DNA of 64,000 nucleotides from contig CM037777.1 in NCBI GenBank assembly GCA_021229015.1, positions 70,160,840-70,224,839 on the forward strand, given 5' to 3'. A program made the translations under genes and the position numbers. Position 1 is the stretch's first letter. Each line of letters starts with the position of its first letter. This document shows, piece by piece, positions 11,645 to 23,760 of this stretch. Source of the DNA: Solen grandis (lineage: Eukaryota; Mollusca; Bivalvia; Adapedonta; Solenidae). The notes beneath the pieces are model-generated. The model was not told where the DNA came from and searched no databases. It saw only the letters and a program-made list of their open reading frames with translations.

Positions 11645-14600
11645 TCTGTACATAATATTCCATTATGATATCCATACAATTAAGGAAATAAGTTACAGAT
11701 AAATGGTTAAAAGATAATGTAATTTCACATGATCGCATTCACGTTTAATTACGTTTTTTTGTGTGTGTTTTTTTTATATATATGTAATTACAAGAATCGA
11801 TTTCTGAACATTGTGAATGTTAATCAATCAGTTTTGTCAAATTGAAGTTTGCAAATATTTACATGTACAAATCTTTTTGTACAAATTAGTTTAAGAGCTC
11901 TATTTGTCACTGACAACAATTTTTCCTAGGATCAGGGCAAGTCCTGGTATATAATACTTTCAATCTAAAATGTTGTTTTTCTGATTCTTAATACATGCTG
12001 AAGAGTTCCAGAACCTGTGTTGAAAGACACAGGTAATATCTTCTTGATATATACCCACCTTTACATGATAAATGGTGAAAAATTTGTCGGATTTTCGTGC
12101 ATCATCTAAGTCAGTTTCTAAATACCTTATGATGACTGCACCTTTTTTTATCTAAGGATTGATGAGATGGAATCGGGGAAACATAGATGTTTATGCACAT
12201 TCCATGTGGCTGAAAGATAAAACTTCGTTTAATATCGCCGAAGTATGTTAAAAGAAACTGAAAATATTTGCAATGAATATTGAAGGGTCACCAATATGAC
12301 ATGAAACTGGAAAATAAACGTGTATTACCTGGTATCTCCATTACGTATGGTAAAACACACTAGGTTACTAGCAGATTGAATAAAGATTAATGATAGCGCA
12401 GACGATTGTGCTAAAGTCATAATCGTAAATGATTTACAGATAAACTGCATATTTATCATTTCTGTTGAGTATTCTATTAATTATATTTGGATACAACAAA
12501 AATAACACAACAAAGTCAAGTGCAATCATAAAACACAAGAATATGTTTTTCTTATAACGTCATCTGCAACGCCTTACATTTTTGACATGAATCTACCTTG
12601 ACTGTATTTGTAATAATGGTATGGCATCTTACATCATATGGCATAAAAATAATAGAATCACTGCATATATAAAAAATACTACTCCCGGCTATTTCAGCAC
12701 TATGCTTAAGAGATCTACATCTTAAAGACCTTACATTACATGTGTTTTTCCTAAATATATATCCGGCCATCTAATATTTATTTACTCGACAGGACGTCTA
12801 TTTGCAGCACATTTGATGTTTTCGATCATATTTAGGGTGCTTACATGCGTGTTAGGACTTCTGTTCCAAACATATATTACAGTTTTTGCGAACCAAAAAC
12901 GAAATTCTGGTTTGAATGTGGTGTTTAAGAAACAACTCTCATTTTCTCAGTTCACAATAGATAAATCATATTTATGTAGATTTTTGTTTGTTTATTCCGT
13001 TTCGTCACATTTGAATTGACATACAAGTGCATAAAATAAATTTTGTCTTTGCAGAAAACTCAACTTCTCAGAAAAGCGTAAGCAGCTTATTGTAGCAAGG
13101 CATATGTTCCATCATTATGGCTATTACACTTATTTTAATTTCGAATAAAGATTTTTTTTTTCATTTTTAGAAGAAAATTGTTACATTCCTTATTTGCTAC
13201 TTTTCGAGTATTATCTCGTGTTTAAATCAATCAACTGTCTTTATTCAGTCGTATGAGCCACGCAAGGATGGTAATGCCTACGTTTCACGAGAAAATCGTG
13301 CATTTGCATTTGCGAAACCGCATGTTGAATGATGAGTATAAAAATAAAGAAATATATAAGTCCGAAAAATAGAATGTGATAACTATTTAAAGCTTTTTTC
13401 AAACTTAATTCACATACTAATAAATAAAATAGCAACGAGAGTCTTTATGTTCTGGTATATCATTTTCAGATAAAATATTCATCATTTATGTAAAAAAAAT
13501 GTACCTGTCTTTTTTAACACATTTATTTTTCTTTCTTTTTAAACTTTGCAAATAAATAAAATCAGTTTTGAAAGAAATAAATAGAAATTATTTTTTTAAA
13601 AAGTCTTGAAGCTAATAAGGACAAATTTGATGCCTATGATCAGAGAATCATCACTGACAGACATGTAGTGTAAGAACATTCGGGCGAAGTTAAAATTCAA
13701 TTTCAATTTTAGAGCTCAAGTATTTGTTTAAACAGAAGAAGGTCTTTAATTTAAAAGTTGCTTAAAAATTCAAAGTAAGATCCTATTTTAAAGTGCTTGT
13801 GCTATCTTAACATTCCTCTTTATCGAGTTGCCGACGATGCATTAATTTATTTGCAAATACTTGTCATGTAATGGAAAGCAGGGTTAGCACAGGGCTATTA
13901 AAATGTGTTTTCATAACCTAATCGTTTTTGAATACATGATAGTTTTTCGAAATACCAACTACACAATTATTTATTTGAATGCGCATGGCCATGTTAACAT
14001 ACAAGTCTTTATCAAAGCAGATCTTCAATGAGGTATAAAGATTAGCACTGATGATCTCATCCACAAAGATAACGGCAATGTTCTAGACAAATTCCCCGAG
14101 GCTTGGCAGACTTACACATTTAAGAATACCGTGTTTTGCTTGATAAATCATTATCGACGTTTCCCAAAGTAAAGTCCTTATTTTTGTAATCAAAATTTAC
14201 AAACTGTTATATATAATAATACCATGATAATACGATATATACTATCTTCTGCATACTGTGATTTCATTATAATTATACAACGTATATTATCGTGTGAAAT
14301 ATAAATAAATGTAATTGATTGATCGGATTTTGATATTTTTCTCAAGTACACATTCATTTAGTTTAATTCTAGCCAACCTCACATGGTGAATTGTGGTAAA
14401 TCAGAAATGGCTCCGTCCCGCTTAAAAACAGAATACATTTAATTTCCCATTATGGAATAACAGGTGTATCATCGCCCCTGCAACAACTCTGGTTTTATCT
14501 CCATTAGTATCATAAATTATTATTATCGTCAATATCCTTATCAGATAAAAATTATAGTATTCATTTTAAGAAAAAAATACAAGAGAAAAAATCAAAAGCA

Positions 14601-14700
14601 AATTACAAGAGCTTTATTTTGTGGAACACCAGGCAGCTAATTTACATTCTATAAAACATTATGTTCTTAGCGACAATACTCGTAATCATTTTCTGTACAA
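11645..14700. other. AT-rich stretch without recognised features
   Basis: No coding signal, RNA gene or repeat family was recognised. Open frames at 12552-12770, 12813-13019 and 13241-13435 show no domain or splice context. Confidence 0.5.
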
Positions 14701-14701
14701 A

Positions 14702-14967
14702 AATTGCAGGCATATGCAGAAAATCTGCCAGTAAATAAAATTGTGTTGGTTATCAGGGGGGTAAAACACAGATACAATTCTCGTTTTGATTCACCGTGTC
14801 CCACATTGAATTCATACTTGTACATATTCATTTAGTATTGATTTATCTTGATGTGCATTTATGTGCAATAAAATGTACAAGTATGAATTCAATGTGGGAC
14901 ACGGTGAATAAACGAAATTTTCTGTAATTGTATTTACTGGCAGATTTTCTGCATATGTCTGCAATTA
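14702..14967. repeat. Strong two-step inverted repeat
   Basis: Outer arms 14702-14742 and about 14925-14967 (centred on 'catatgcagaaaatctgcc' and its complement) and inner arms 14789-14826 and 14873-14910 (containing 'tgtcccacattgaattc') are almost perfect inverted copies. Between the arms on the left lies about 45 bp; on the right the spacer is shorter and different. The loop is about 45 bp. This could be a foldback MITE or a snapback product. No coding sequence lies inside. Confidence 0.85.
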
Positions 14968-14969
14968 TT

Positions 14970-16835
14970 TAACATGGAACGCAAACATATCGCTTGTTTA
15001 TATGCCAGCTGTTGATAATTTTGCTAATAGGCCAATACATTACGCCTACCATTCTTCCGGAAATGTAAACGAAATCAAATTTAATGTTTCATAGTATCGT
15101 GTGTGACATTTTATACGCCCTCCCCACGTGTTGTACATAAAGTGCATGGGCGTTATAGTAATTAAATGGATTTCTCATGAACTAAAAGTCGAAACGTAAT
15201 TGGCACACTACTCAAGCGCAGCATCATTTGACAGTATCTGATAATCATTTTGTCTGCATTATCTTGAATACACAGTAGATGTTTTTTTATCCCTTGGATA
15301 AATTAAACTAGGCTTAATGTAAAACAGATACCTCAGAAACGGTAATGCGAACACGCATCGACATTTTGGTACATAAACCTATACATAATGCTTATCTTCT
15401 AATTAATTCAAGAAATGACATATTAGATCATATATGTTTTTCTCGTAAATGTCATTACGCTGGATCCAAAAAATCATATTGAAATCGCGTCTACATTGCC
15501 ATACTTGCTTTGACCCATTTAAATTAAAATTTGAGATCGCTTTGTATTTTACAAACATATATATGACATTCTATTAAAATGTTAAATATCATGATTAAAT
15601 TATAAGTAGCTGGAATTTTAAACATTCAAATATTTATTTATTTCCTGTTTAAAATAGGTATATGTCATTTTCTAGCAGAGTTTGTGAACATTGACAGCGT
15701 TCCCGAAATAAAAAAAAAACATATGATTAAGCATAACGGTAGCAAACTACAGTATATATAGATCTTTGCTGAAGGGAGGTTTTGTCTTTGTATATTCAGT
15801 ATGCATATTCATAAATCAAAGTTTTACAGTCTGAGATTCCACATACATCTCTCTACATCATATGTCATGCAATACTGTATGTTGAAAATATATTCAAGCA
15901 AATATTGAATGCATAACATATAGATACAAGTCAACTGAAATGGATTAGTTGCGTAAAGGGCGTCTTAATGTTCCTAGAGTTGTCTACACGTATATGAAAA
16001 TATGAGGATGTGTTCAACGTCGCCGTAAGTTTTATTATTTTAGTAACGTAGAGAAAAGACGGATTTAAAGGCCTCAATATGTTAATCCGCGTGGTGACCT
16101 TTGTCTGATAGCAATATATATATAACTTAACCGTAACCATTGCTATATTCTTGTTTGGCATGAACATATATTTGTAAAGGATGTTTTTCAATTTCCGAAT
16201 ATTTTAGCACGTTTGCGAATGTTGTACAACATAGAAAAAAGGCTTTAAGCTTTCATTGTCGTATTGCATTCTTTTTCAACCTTGATCTACAAGTAAAACG
16301 TTGTTAAGTCGTAAAGAAATAAAATGATACAAGTACATTATCTAGCTAATTGAAACAAGCAAAATCAATAAATTGATAAATAAAAACTGTTGCGTCATTG
16401 AACGATTTCGATACATTGTTCCAAATGCTGTGAATGTTTGATACTTGAGAGCGCTTTCGAAATAAATATCATTTGTCAATGATGAAGTGAATGTAATTTC
16501 ATTTTTGAGAATATAGGGTATTATAAGACGGGAAATAATATAAAGCAACAAGTAATGGGTCTTGGTCACTGCACGTCACCTAACAACAGGTGTTATACCC
16601 CGGACAAGAATTCATTATGAAATAAAAAGGAAATAATTAAAAAATTGTACCAGGTGGAGTTATGGTTCTTGATCACTGCACTTCCACTCACTGACCTCAA
16701 CCGTATACAAATTTTCAAATGCATATCACATGTGTTATGGGCCGGTCAAGAAACTGTATACGTGGACGCAGGCTCCGACACAGACACAGACGCCGACGAA
16801 TGGGTGACCGCAATAGCTCGGACTTTTCTATGAAT
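14970..16835. other. AT-rich stretch without recognised features
   Basis: No coding or RNA signal was recognised. The minus-strand frames at 15931-16191 and 16342-16569 lack any recognisable domain. Confidence 0.5.
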
Positions 16836-16837
16836 AT

Positions 16838-17070
16838 CGGGGGCCTCCGTGGCCGAGAGGGTAAACACGCTGACTTTAGCACTCACTTAGCCTTCATCGT
16901 GTGGGTTCGAATCCCGGCAGGGTCATTCGGATTTTCATGTGAGGATGCCTTCCAGCTGGCTTGCGGTAGGTCGGTTATTCTACCCGGATGCCTCCGTGCA
17001 TTCACGGTCTTCCTCCACCTGTAATTAGCTGGGCGTCGCTATATGACTGAAAAACTTTCGAAGCTACGGT
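16838..17070 (+). mobile_element. tRNA-derived SINE (second family), plus strand
   Basis: The tRNA-like head runs from 'gggcctccgtggccgag' (box A) to 'gggttcgaatcccgg' (box B). The body contains 'ccttccagctggcttgcgg' and 'cttcctccacctgtaatta', then 'ggcgtcgctatatgactg'. The same body appears on the minus strand at 63482-63705 and in fragments at 30044-30095 and 35289-35405. It is transcribed by RNA polymerase III in the intact family. The overlapping open frames are non-coding. Confidence 0.8.
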
Positions 17071-17452
17071 AAACTCAAATAGTCAAGTCTATGAATAGTC
17101 GACCTAAATGCACAATGACTTTTAATATATTTTCCAAACGTTTCCATAACTTATTCTGTAAAAATGTTGTTGATATATGCGATATCGCAAAGATTTGTAC
17201 AATGTGTCCAATAATATAGCGCAAACAACTGAACGATGTGGTGTTCCTAGAACACGATATTTCTTGCAGAGATAGTTGTCTGATTTGATTCAGTGATCTA
17301 CATGTACCGAATATCGTTACAAATCTATCATGTATAACATTTGTTGTTAGTCGTTGCGTTGTCATTAAAGATCTTTAAAAATGTCATAGCGTTATTATTT
17401 CTTATCATTTTATTGAACGCTAGTTTGAATGTGATTCTATTACGTCATACTA

Positions 17453-17552
17453 NNNNNNNNNNNNNNNNNNNNNNNNNNNNNNNNNNNNNNNNNNNNNNNN
17501 NNNNNNNNNNNNNNNNNNNNNNNNNNNNNNNNNNNNNNNNNNNNNNNNNNNN
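17453..17552. other. Assembly gap (100 N)
   Basis: A run of exactly 100 N. Satellite-like 'attgtaatgt...' begins immediately after it, so the gap probably replaces further satellite that did not assemble. Confidence 0.99.
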
Positions 17553-18975
17553 ATTGTAATGTCCAACTTTACAAATATATTATAATATAGGTATATCAAT
17601 GTATTGTTATATATGTAATATAAATTTATATCTCTGAATTGTAATATGGTATTGTCATATAAACATCTCTTTATTTGATTGTTCCTACTGCTTTAGTTTC
17701 ATAAATGTACGTTTTAAATGCTCCTTCCATTCACATTAACTGTCATGTGTTCATTTATTGTAAAATCATAATATATCTTTATATTACAATATTTAAACCT
17801 AGTAATCTATTTATCATTCATTATATTTTTTCTATGGGATTTGTTTCACCAACACGTTGAATCTAGAGTTTTGCCTTGTTCACGTGAATGTACTTCCACA
17901 ACAAACAAAATTCTTTTTTAAACTTCTATAAAACATTTCGTATACACCGACACCAGAATCACATAATTTGGTCGTTTGGGCTGATTTTCAGCCCATTATG
18001 CTTAAGTCATATAGTAATTAAACATATCTTAGATTTCGTACGAACATATTTGATCTTAATCGTAAGTCTACATAGTGGCTACTTTTGTCTTACTTTCACA
18101 ATAAAACATGAAGAAAGATGACTCAATATATTACATTATACACAAACACAACACTAATTGCAATATAAAAGTAGCTCACTGGATTTACCACTTTATTGTA
18201 ATATAACAGTTGCTCACTGGATTGTAATATACATGTGTATCGCTGTGCTGTTATATACAAGTATAACATTGTATTGTTATATACAGGTTTACCACTTTAT
18301 TGTAATATAAAAGTAGCTCACTGGATTGTAATATATATGTGTATCGCTGTGCTGTAATATACAAGTATAACACTGTACTGTTATATACAATTTTACCACT
18401 TTATTGTAATATAAAAGTAGCTGTATAACAGTGAAATGTAATATGTAGCTTTATAACTATATTAAAGTATTCGAGTATGTACCTTTACTGTAATATACTA
18501 TTATATAATGGTATTGTAACAAACAGGTGAATCACTGTATTTTTATATACAGGTATATCACTGCATTGTAATATATATATTATGTATTTTAATATACAAA
18601 TTTAATACCGCATGGTAATATACAGATGTATCGCTGTATTGTAATTGTAATATACAAGTATAGCAGTGTTGTGTTTCAGCCTTATAACTCTATTTTAATG
18701 TATAGGTGTATAAATGTTTTGTATATAAGTGTTTTTAAGTGTTTTGTTATCTACAGTTGTATCAATGTATTGTAATATACAGGTTTATCGATGTATTGTA
18801 ATATACAAGTTTTTACACTTTTTGTAATATATAGGTATATCACATATTTGTATTATACAGGTATAACACTGTATTGTAATATACACGTTAATCGCTGTAT
18901 TGTAGCATACACGTATAACAATGTATTGGGATATTTAGGTAAATCGCTGTATTGTACTTTATAGGTATATATTGT
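17553..18975. repeat. 26-bp satellite array with a four-unit higher-order period
   Basis: Units start with TGTAATATA or TGTTATATA and are 26 bp long. They are best preserved from about 18130 to 18430 and more diverged to 18975 and at 17553-17660. Between 18176 and 18430 four unit types recur in fixed order: '..aaagtagctcactgga', '..atgtgtatcgctgtgc', '..caagtataacactgta', '..caggtttaccacttta'. This gives a 104-bp higher-order repeat seen about two and a half times. A non-satellite block (about 17660-18125) divides the array. Confidence 0.85.
17660..17800. repeat. Satellite flank, copy 1
   Basis: Matches 18985-19125: both run from 'ttattt/tattaaattgtt' through 'ttttaaatgc' and 'catgtgttcatt' or 'catgttcattcactgtaaaatc' to 'atatctttat'. 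The flank of the satellite is therefore duplicated together with the array. Confidence 0.6.
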
Positions 18976-18984
18976 CATATACTT

Positions 18985-19125
18985 CTCTGTATTAAATTGT
19001 TATAGTATATTTTTACCACCCCATGTGCTCTAGAGTTTCCTAATTGTATTTTTAAATGCCCATTCCTTTCTTTTCAACTGCCACATGTTCATTCACTGTA
19101 AAATCCTAAACATATCTTTATGTTT
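18985..19125. repeat. Satellite flank, copy 2
   Basis: Second copy of the block at 17660-17800, in the same orientation, at the right edge of the satellite. Confidence 0.6.
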
Positions 19126-19469
19126 AAAATGAAGTCTGTCATTTTTTGTGACCCCCTTACGTTTTCTATGTATATTGAAACCTTTAATAAATAGATTTTG
19201 CTTGAATACATAGGTTGTAATTTTGTACAAAATATGCTACTCACGGCTTCTAAGCACAGTATGCATAGTCTAATACTCAAGTAATATATGATATAACAAA
19301 CCATTTATAATATAGTGAAGTTTCAATTTTTTGTACATCTTAAACATTCTGAAAACTCTTGAGCTTGACAATACTTTAAATGTAAAAATCCATAATATAA
19401 CGTAACTAGCAAGATGGCATACAGAAGGACTCTATTACATATTTTTTAATCAACGTGAATGTTGTTTGA

Positions 19470-19693
19470 TTATAATAGACAGCAGATGTATTTGTGAAAT
19501 AAAACAGTTATTTCAAAGTTACAAACACATCTGGAGTAGATCATGATACATTGCGGACATGGAAATATAGGATAATGAATGTTGCACCATAAAAAGTGAT
19601 ATGAATGAACTGTTGTTGAACTGGATGCCTGCTGTGAAGCAGTGGTGGGTGGGGTAATGATGGCATGGGGGTCTGGAACTGGTAGTGGCACTG
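19470..19693 (-). CDS. Possible terminal exon of the DUF4559-like gene
   Basis: The minus strand has an AG at 19695-19694. From 19693 the frame left by the exon ending at 21217 (one base over) stays open for about 74 codons to a stop at 19470. The first third is proline-, threonine- and serine-rich (starting AVPLPVPDPH, then TPPTT and SSSTT) and is followed by a HxxxxPIFPCPQC stretch. GC content is above the surroundings. Against it: the acceptor has a poor pyrimidine tract and the last 25 codons look like random AT-rich translation. It is offered only as a candidate. Confidence 0.28.
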
Positions 19694-19699
19694 CTGTTT

Positions 19700-20370
19700 A
19701 TACAGATGGGCTCATGTTAATGACGTTTTCAGTTTGTGGATAGCTAGTCAGGGTAAAAGTCCTAGACTCCACTATCAGAATTTCAGGCATTTGATTTTTT
19801 ACCTGAGTCTACTAAAAACGATTCAGCATACTGCAGGGCTGTTATTGAAATGTGAATTTGTGTGTAATTATTCTTAGAATTAAAGGATTACATGTTTGTA
19901 ATGAATGCTATTTATTAAACTAAAGTTAAAAAAATTACCTCTCTTTATTATGCAAGTTAGTCTTCAATAAATACACTATCCGCTAAGACACACTATTAAC
20001 AGTGATGACACAAGGTATGCATAATACGAACAAGTAATAATCTGAGTTTACGTCCCAAAATTATCAGCGAGTTTCTTTGAAAATCACATGTGACTAAATA
20101 AGGAAACCTACTGGAACTTATCTTGATAATCTGATTAATGTGCAAACTTTCTTTTGCATAGTACCATTCAAAGTCCATCACCATGTGTGATTTATATATT
20201 ACCCCGCCACATCATAGTTGCTGAGATAAGTTTGGTGACACGATTGCTAATTCCATACATCCATTCAATTACCATGGCTTAGACTTCCTCTAAGACCTAT
20301 TGCTGGATAACCAGACAATGATAACCCCCATGCACATATCATCTACATATATTTTGAATTAATATACCAA
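19700..20370. other. Spacer without recognised features
   Basis: Non-coding AT-rich DNA, probably part of the 3' intron or flank of the minus-strand DUF4559-like gene. No RNA gene or repeat family was recognised. Confidence 0.4.
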
Positions 20371-20373
20371 ACC

Positions 20374-20445
20374 ATCATCTCCGAATGACTGAAATACTGT
20401 CGGTGGGACATTAAATCCAATAAACAAACAAACAAACAAACCAAG
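20374..20445 (+). mobile_element. SINE 3' end with AAAC tail
   Basis: 'catctccgaatgactgaaat', 'actgtcggtgggac', 'attaaatcc' and a run of AAAC repeats match the 3' end of the complete SINE at 24173-24488. The 5' part is absent or unrecognisable. Confidence 0.8.
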
Positions 20446-20479
20446 CCAGTTACAATAATAGAATTATCACTGAATTTGA

Positions 20480-21160
20480 TGAATACCCCCGCCATGAAGT
20501 AATTTCATAAAACAAAAGCTGTAAAGGATTTTTAAAGTCTAATCAGGGACCATCATTATTTTTTTAAATGATGCACACACATTTACATATCATTTTTAAT
20601 GCATATGCAAAATTTGAGCTGAATCGATGAAGTAATGCAGTAGTTCGCATCACAAGATCAATTCAGGGGCCATACATCTGCCATTCTTTGGATGATGTGC
20701 ATATAAATTATGTCACGCACACCTGCAAGTCATAATTAATGCATATGCAAATTTTGAGCTTAATCAGTGAAGTAATGTAGATGTGGATCGCATCACAATA
20801 TTTCTTAAGTCAAATCATGAGCCATAACTAATAACCAATTATAAATGCATATGCAAAATATTGTATTAATTTGTAAAGTAATGCAGAAATAGTTTACGTC
20901 ACAAGATTTTTGCCATGGATGGAATGTCCAACAAGGGGCATATTCTGTAATTCTTTGAAAGGTGCGCATGAAAATAATGTCACACACATGTACACGTCAT
21001 CAGAAATCCATATGCAAAATTTGAGCTAAATAGATGAAATACCCTTATGTAGAAGTTGTTCGTGTCACAAGATTTTATTTTGCCACTAACGGACGGACAT
21101 TCTGACAAATGACAAACCAACAGACTGACTCCTATATACCCCATCTCAAGCCTTATTTGC
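20480..21160 (+). repeat. Dispersed repeat with about 150-bp tandem units
   Basis: Begins 'gaatacccccgccatgaag'. Units contain 'atgcatatgcaaaatttgagct', 'gatgaagtaatg' and 'catcacaagat' and recur near 20600, 20740, 20845 and 21005. It ends near 'acggacggacattctgacaaa' and 'tatataccccat'. The head resembles one half of the family a palindrome. It sits inside the minus-strand host gene, downstream of the exon at 21217-21481. Confidence 0.6.
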
Positions 21161-21216
21161 GGGATTATAATTACCCAGATGATGTCCATACTAACTGGAT
21201 ATTCAACTTTACCTAC

Positions 21217-21481
21217 CTGCCAATTCTTTTTCATATGCCTTGTCCCCAGCCTCTTGTATCTGCTGCACCTTGCTGTCCCCAGCCTCTTGTATCTGCTGCA
21301 CTTTGCTGTCCCCAGCCTCTTGTATCTGCTGCACTTTGCTGTGCCCAGCCACGTCAATGGCAGCAATGTTGTCTGTTGTCCGTTCATCCATCCTCAACAG
21401 ACCTTCGTCCACCAAGCGCTGTACCTCTAGCTTAGCAGCTGCAATGTCTGCATCTGTTACGATGTATAAATCAGTTTTCAC
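21217..21481 (-). CDS. DUF4559/CXorf38-like gene, exon 3 (coiled-coil with 11-residue repeats)
   Basis: On the minus strand a good acceptor (T-rich tract ending TTTCAG at 21484-21482) opens an 88-codon frame (residues 218-305 of the assembled protein) that ends one base past a codon at a GTAGGT donor (21216-21211). The phase at the start (0) matches the end of the previous exon. The product is hydrophilic and helical. Residues 265-297 are three perfect copies of the 11-mer SKVQQIQEAGD, and the copies are nearly identical at the DNA level (33-bp units at 21244, 21277 and 21310), which implies recent expansion. Eleven-residue repeats suggest a hendecad coiled coil for self-association. A second donor four codon-bases downstream (GTAAAG at 21212) is possible. 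Antisense open frames here are shadows. Confidence 0.85.
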
Positions 21482-21596
21482 CTGAAATAAAATAACAGCT
21501 ATCACAGACATAGCAGGAGAGGGGTATGTTTTGTATTAACTGATTGAGTTTAATAAATCATATACACAAACACTGAGAGCATTTTTCACCTAAATA

Positions 21597-22220
21597 GTAG
21601 CACCGCTGAGGCGGGGCAATATACGCCCAAAGGCAAATTCAGATATGAGGGTATAATAGTACAAAATACTGTTTTTATATGAGGAAGCAGTTTTATCATT
21701 GATGATGAAATTTTGGAAATGTGCAGAAAAAATATTCAGATTTGATTTTAATAATAACTTATTCTATTATAAGTAAAGAAAGATAAATAAATTTATCAAT
21801 TAACTCTTTCATAAATCTGTTGATTGAAACCACAGATAATAATCGAATTCGACCTGTATTTTGATATTGTAAACATGTTATTTCATATCAAACATGAATT
21901 CAATATATAAAGTCCTTCAAAGATTATTGCGCGAAATTTTCATATAAAATTTGCGTATACCTATAAAGAGCAAATACGACCCAAGAAATTACTCGTAACG
22001 TAAGAATCAGTGGATTGTAACCAATATCAAACTTGGCCTGTATTTTGATATTATATACTTGCATAGAGAACATGAATTAAATAATGAAATCTTTCAAAAG
22101 TTTTTGCCCGGAAACGAAATGTCTACGGGCAGACAGACGGCCGCACAGACGAAAGAAAAGACGGACGGGCAGCGCCATACCATAATAATTCCTGTCACAC
22201 AATGTGCGTATAAATACACA
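21597..22220 (+). repeat. Dispersed repeat with CCGC-TGAG-GCGG head
   Basis: Starts 'caccgctgaggcggggcaat' and 'atacgccc'. A second copy of the first 80 bp is at 29682-29760. Diverged internal repeats ('tgtattttgatattgtaaacatg', 21853; 'tgtattttgatattatatacttg', 22039) and a right end rich in 'gacagacggccg/gacgggcag' follow. It lies wholly within the second intron of the DUF4559-like gene. Confidence 0.6.
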
Positions 22221-22423
22221 CCTGGAAATAATCTTGTATTCTGAAAATGCAAATTAGCTATACATATACCTTAATCATTTGTCTACCATTTTGGAAGTTG
22301 CAGCCAATTTTCAAACTTTTCACCTCAAAATTATGGGATGAACACTTAGACTACCAGTACTTGGCATACCTTATGAAGGAATCAAGACCCTTAAGCAAAT
22401 CAGAATTTAGGTAGATGTATTAC

Positions 22424-22579
22424 CTGTTCGAGATTAGCAACCGCTTGCTGTGCAGTCTGGTCAGACTTTGGAGCTGTGCACTTCAGGACATCTACCATGA
22501 TCTGAATAAAATTGTCCCGATCTACATTTGACAGCTCTTGGCTGGGGGAATGGAGGATGGTGTTCCGAGCCTTTCGGCA
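22424..22579 (-). CDS. DUF4559/CXorf38-like gene, exon 2 (HEPN-type RNxxxH motif)
   Basis: The minus strand shows an acceptor (ATGTTACAG ending 22580), a 52-codon frame (residues 166-217) and a GTAATA donor at 22423. Both boundaries are phase 0, so it joins exon 1 and exon 3 without a shift. The exon opens CRKARNTILHS; RNTILH fits RNxxxH, the catalytic signature of HEPN-fold ribonucleases (Arg170, Asn171, His175 in the assembled protein). The same motif lies at the equivalent place in vertebrate CXorf38. The rest is an amphipathic helical segment ending AQQAVANLEQ. Function as a nuclease is inference from the motif; many HEPN proteins only bind RNA or nucleotides. Confidence 0.9.
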
Positions 22580-22888
22580 CTGTAACATTATACGGTATAC
22601 TACATGTAAATGCACAAATTGTTATGGCACAATAAATAAAAAACACAATCTTTAGCTATCGTTTGTGATACTAAAGAACAGCTCTATGTTTAACCAGAAT
22701 ATCATTAACTGCCCTTGAACAATGAAAAGGAAACGCTTGCTCAATAAGGCACAACTCAATTAAATCAAAACAAGAATCCGACGGAAACAGGTGATGCTCC
22801 CTGGATGTTTGTTTGTCACAAAAACAATAGTTGTCACTATTTGATGGATTTGAAGAATGAACATTTCTTGTCAAAGTTGAGTAAAAAA

Positions 22889-23760
22889 AAGAGGGACATG
22901 AAGGCCATGGATTCGTTCACCTGAGAACAAGGTGGGAGGAAAAGACACAGTAAATATCTTATGATATTATGGAAAATGAGTTCTGCCCCCTGTCAGCCAT
23001 ATCTTTTAGACGGATCCAAATAATTTAATCAGTTTTGATAGAGAGTGACCGAAGGAACATCAGTGCTAAAAAAATTTAAAATCCAATTTATACTTTTGTA
23101 TATGTTTTAAAATTTGTACTGTATACATATAAGGAAAACAGGATCTACTCTCTGGCGGCCATGTTTTTCAACGGATCCAATTAATTTTTACATTCTATGT
23201 AACGAGACACCCAAGAAACATCTGTGTCAAAATGCTTTGAAATCCAATTAGTACTTTGAAACAATATTTTGTTTTTAAATTCGTACTATATACATATAAG
23301 AAATACGGGATCTGTCACCTGTCGGCCATGCTTTTTGACCGATCCAAGCATTTTTTTACAATCTTGGTAGAGAGTGACCAAAGAAACATCTGTGCCAAAA
23401 AAACCTTTGAAATCCAGTCAATACTTTTGGGCAAGATTTTTAAATTTGCACTATAAACATATAAAGAAATTGGGCTCCGCCCCTGGCGGTCATATTTTTC
23501 AACGTATCCAATATGATTACAATCTTTGTTGAGAATGACCAAAGAAACACCTGTGCAAAAATATTTTTAAACCCAGTCAGTATTTTTGGGGGAAAAGAAT
23601 TTTGAAATCTTCCCATTTTTCCCCATTTTAGTTGCCATGGCAACCAGATATTGGCCTGGAATTTAATTCTTTGAACAACTGTGGAGAAGGCAACGCAATG
23701 AACATTCCCGTAAAATAAATAATATATATATAACTGAACAAACGATAGGCTTTCTGCTCT
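22889..23760 (+). repeat. Degraded family d-type repeat
   Basis: The head 'gagggacatgaaggccatgg' with 'cgttcacctgag' is a damaged form of the family d head. Inside, about 130-bp units containing 'ggatccaa', 'agagtgaccaaagaaacatctg' and 'gaaatccagtcagtac' recur at about 23030, 23170, 23350 and 23515. No hairpin terminus is visible. It lies in the first intron of the DUF4559-like gene. Confidence 0.6.

Noticed and set aside
16645..17024. Two overlapping plus-strand frames of 62 and 101 codons
   Set aside because: They lie in the tRNA-derived SINE at 16838-17070, a non-coding Pol III element.
17341..17559. Frame running through N bases
   Set aside because: Translation of an assembly gap.
18130..18975. 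CRISPR-like array
   Set aside because: The units are head-to-tail without unique spacers and the genome is eukaryotic; it is a satellite.
21109..21485. Plus-strand frames over the 33-bp repeat (Cys/Leu-rich)
   Set aside because: Antisense shadows of exon 3 of the DUF4559-like gene, which has splice sites and matching phase.
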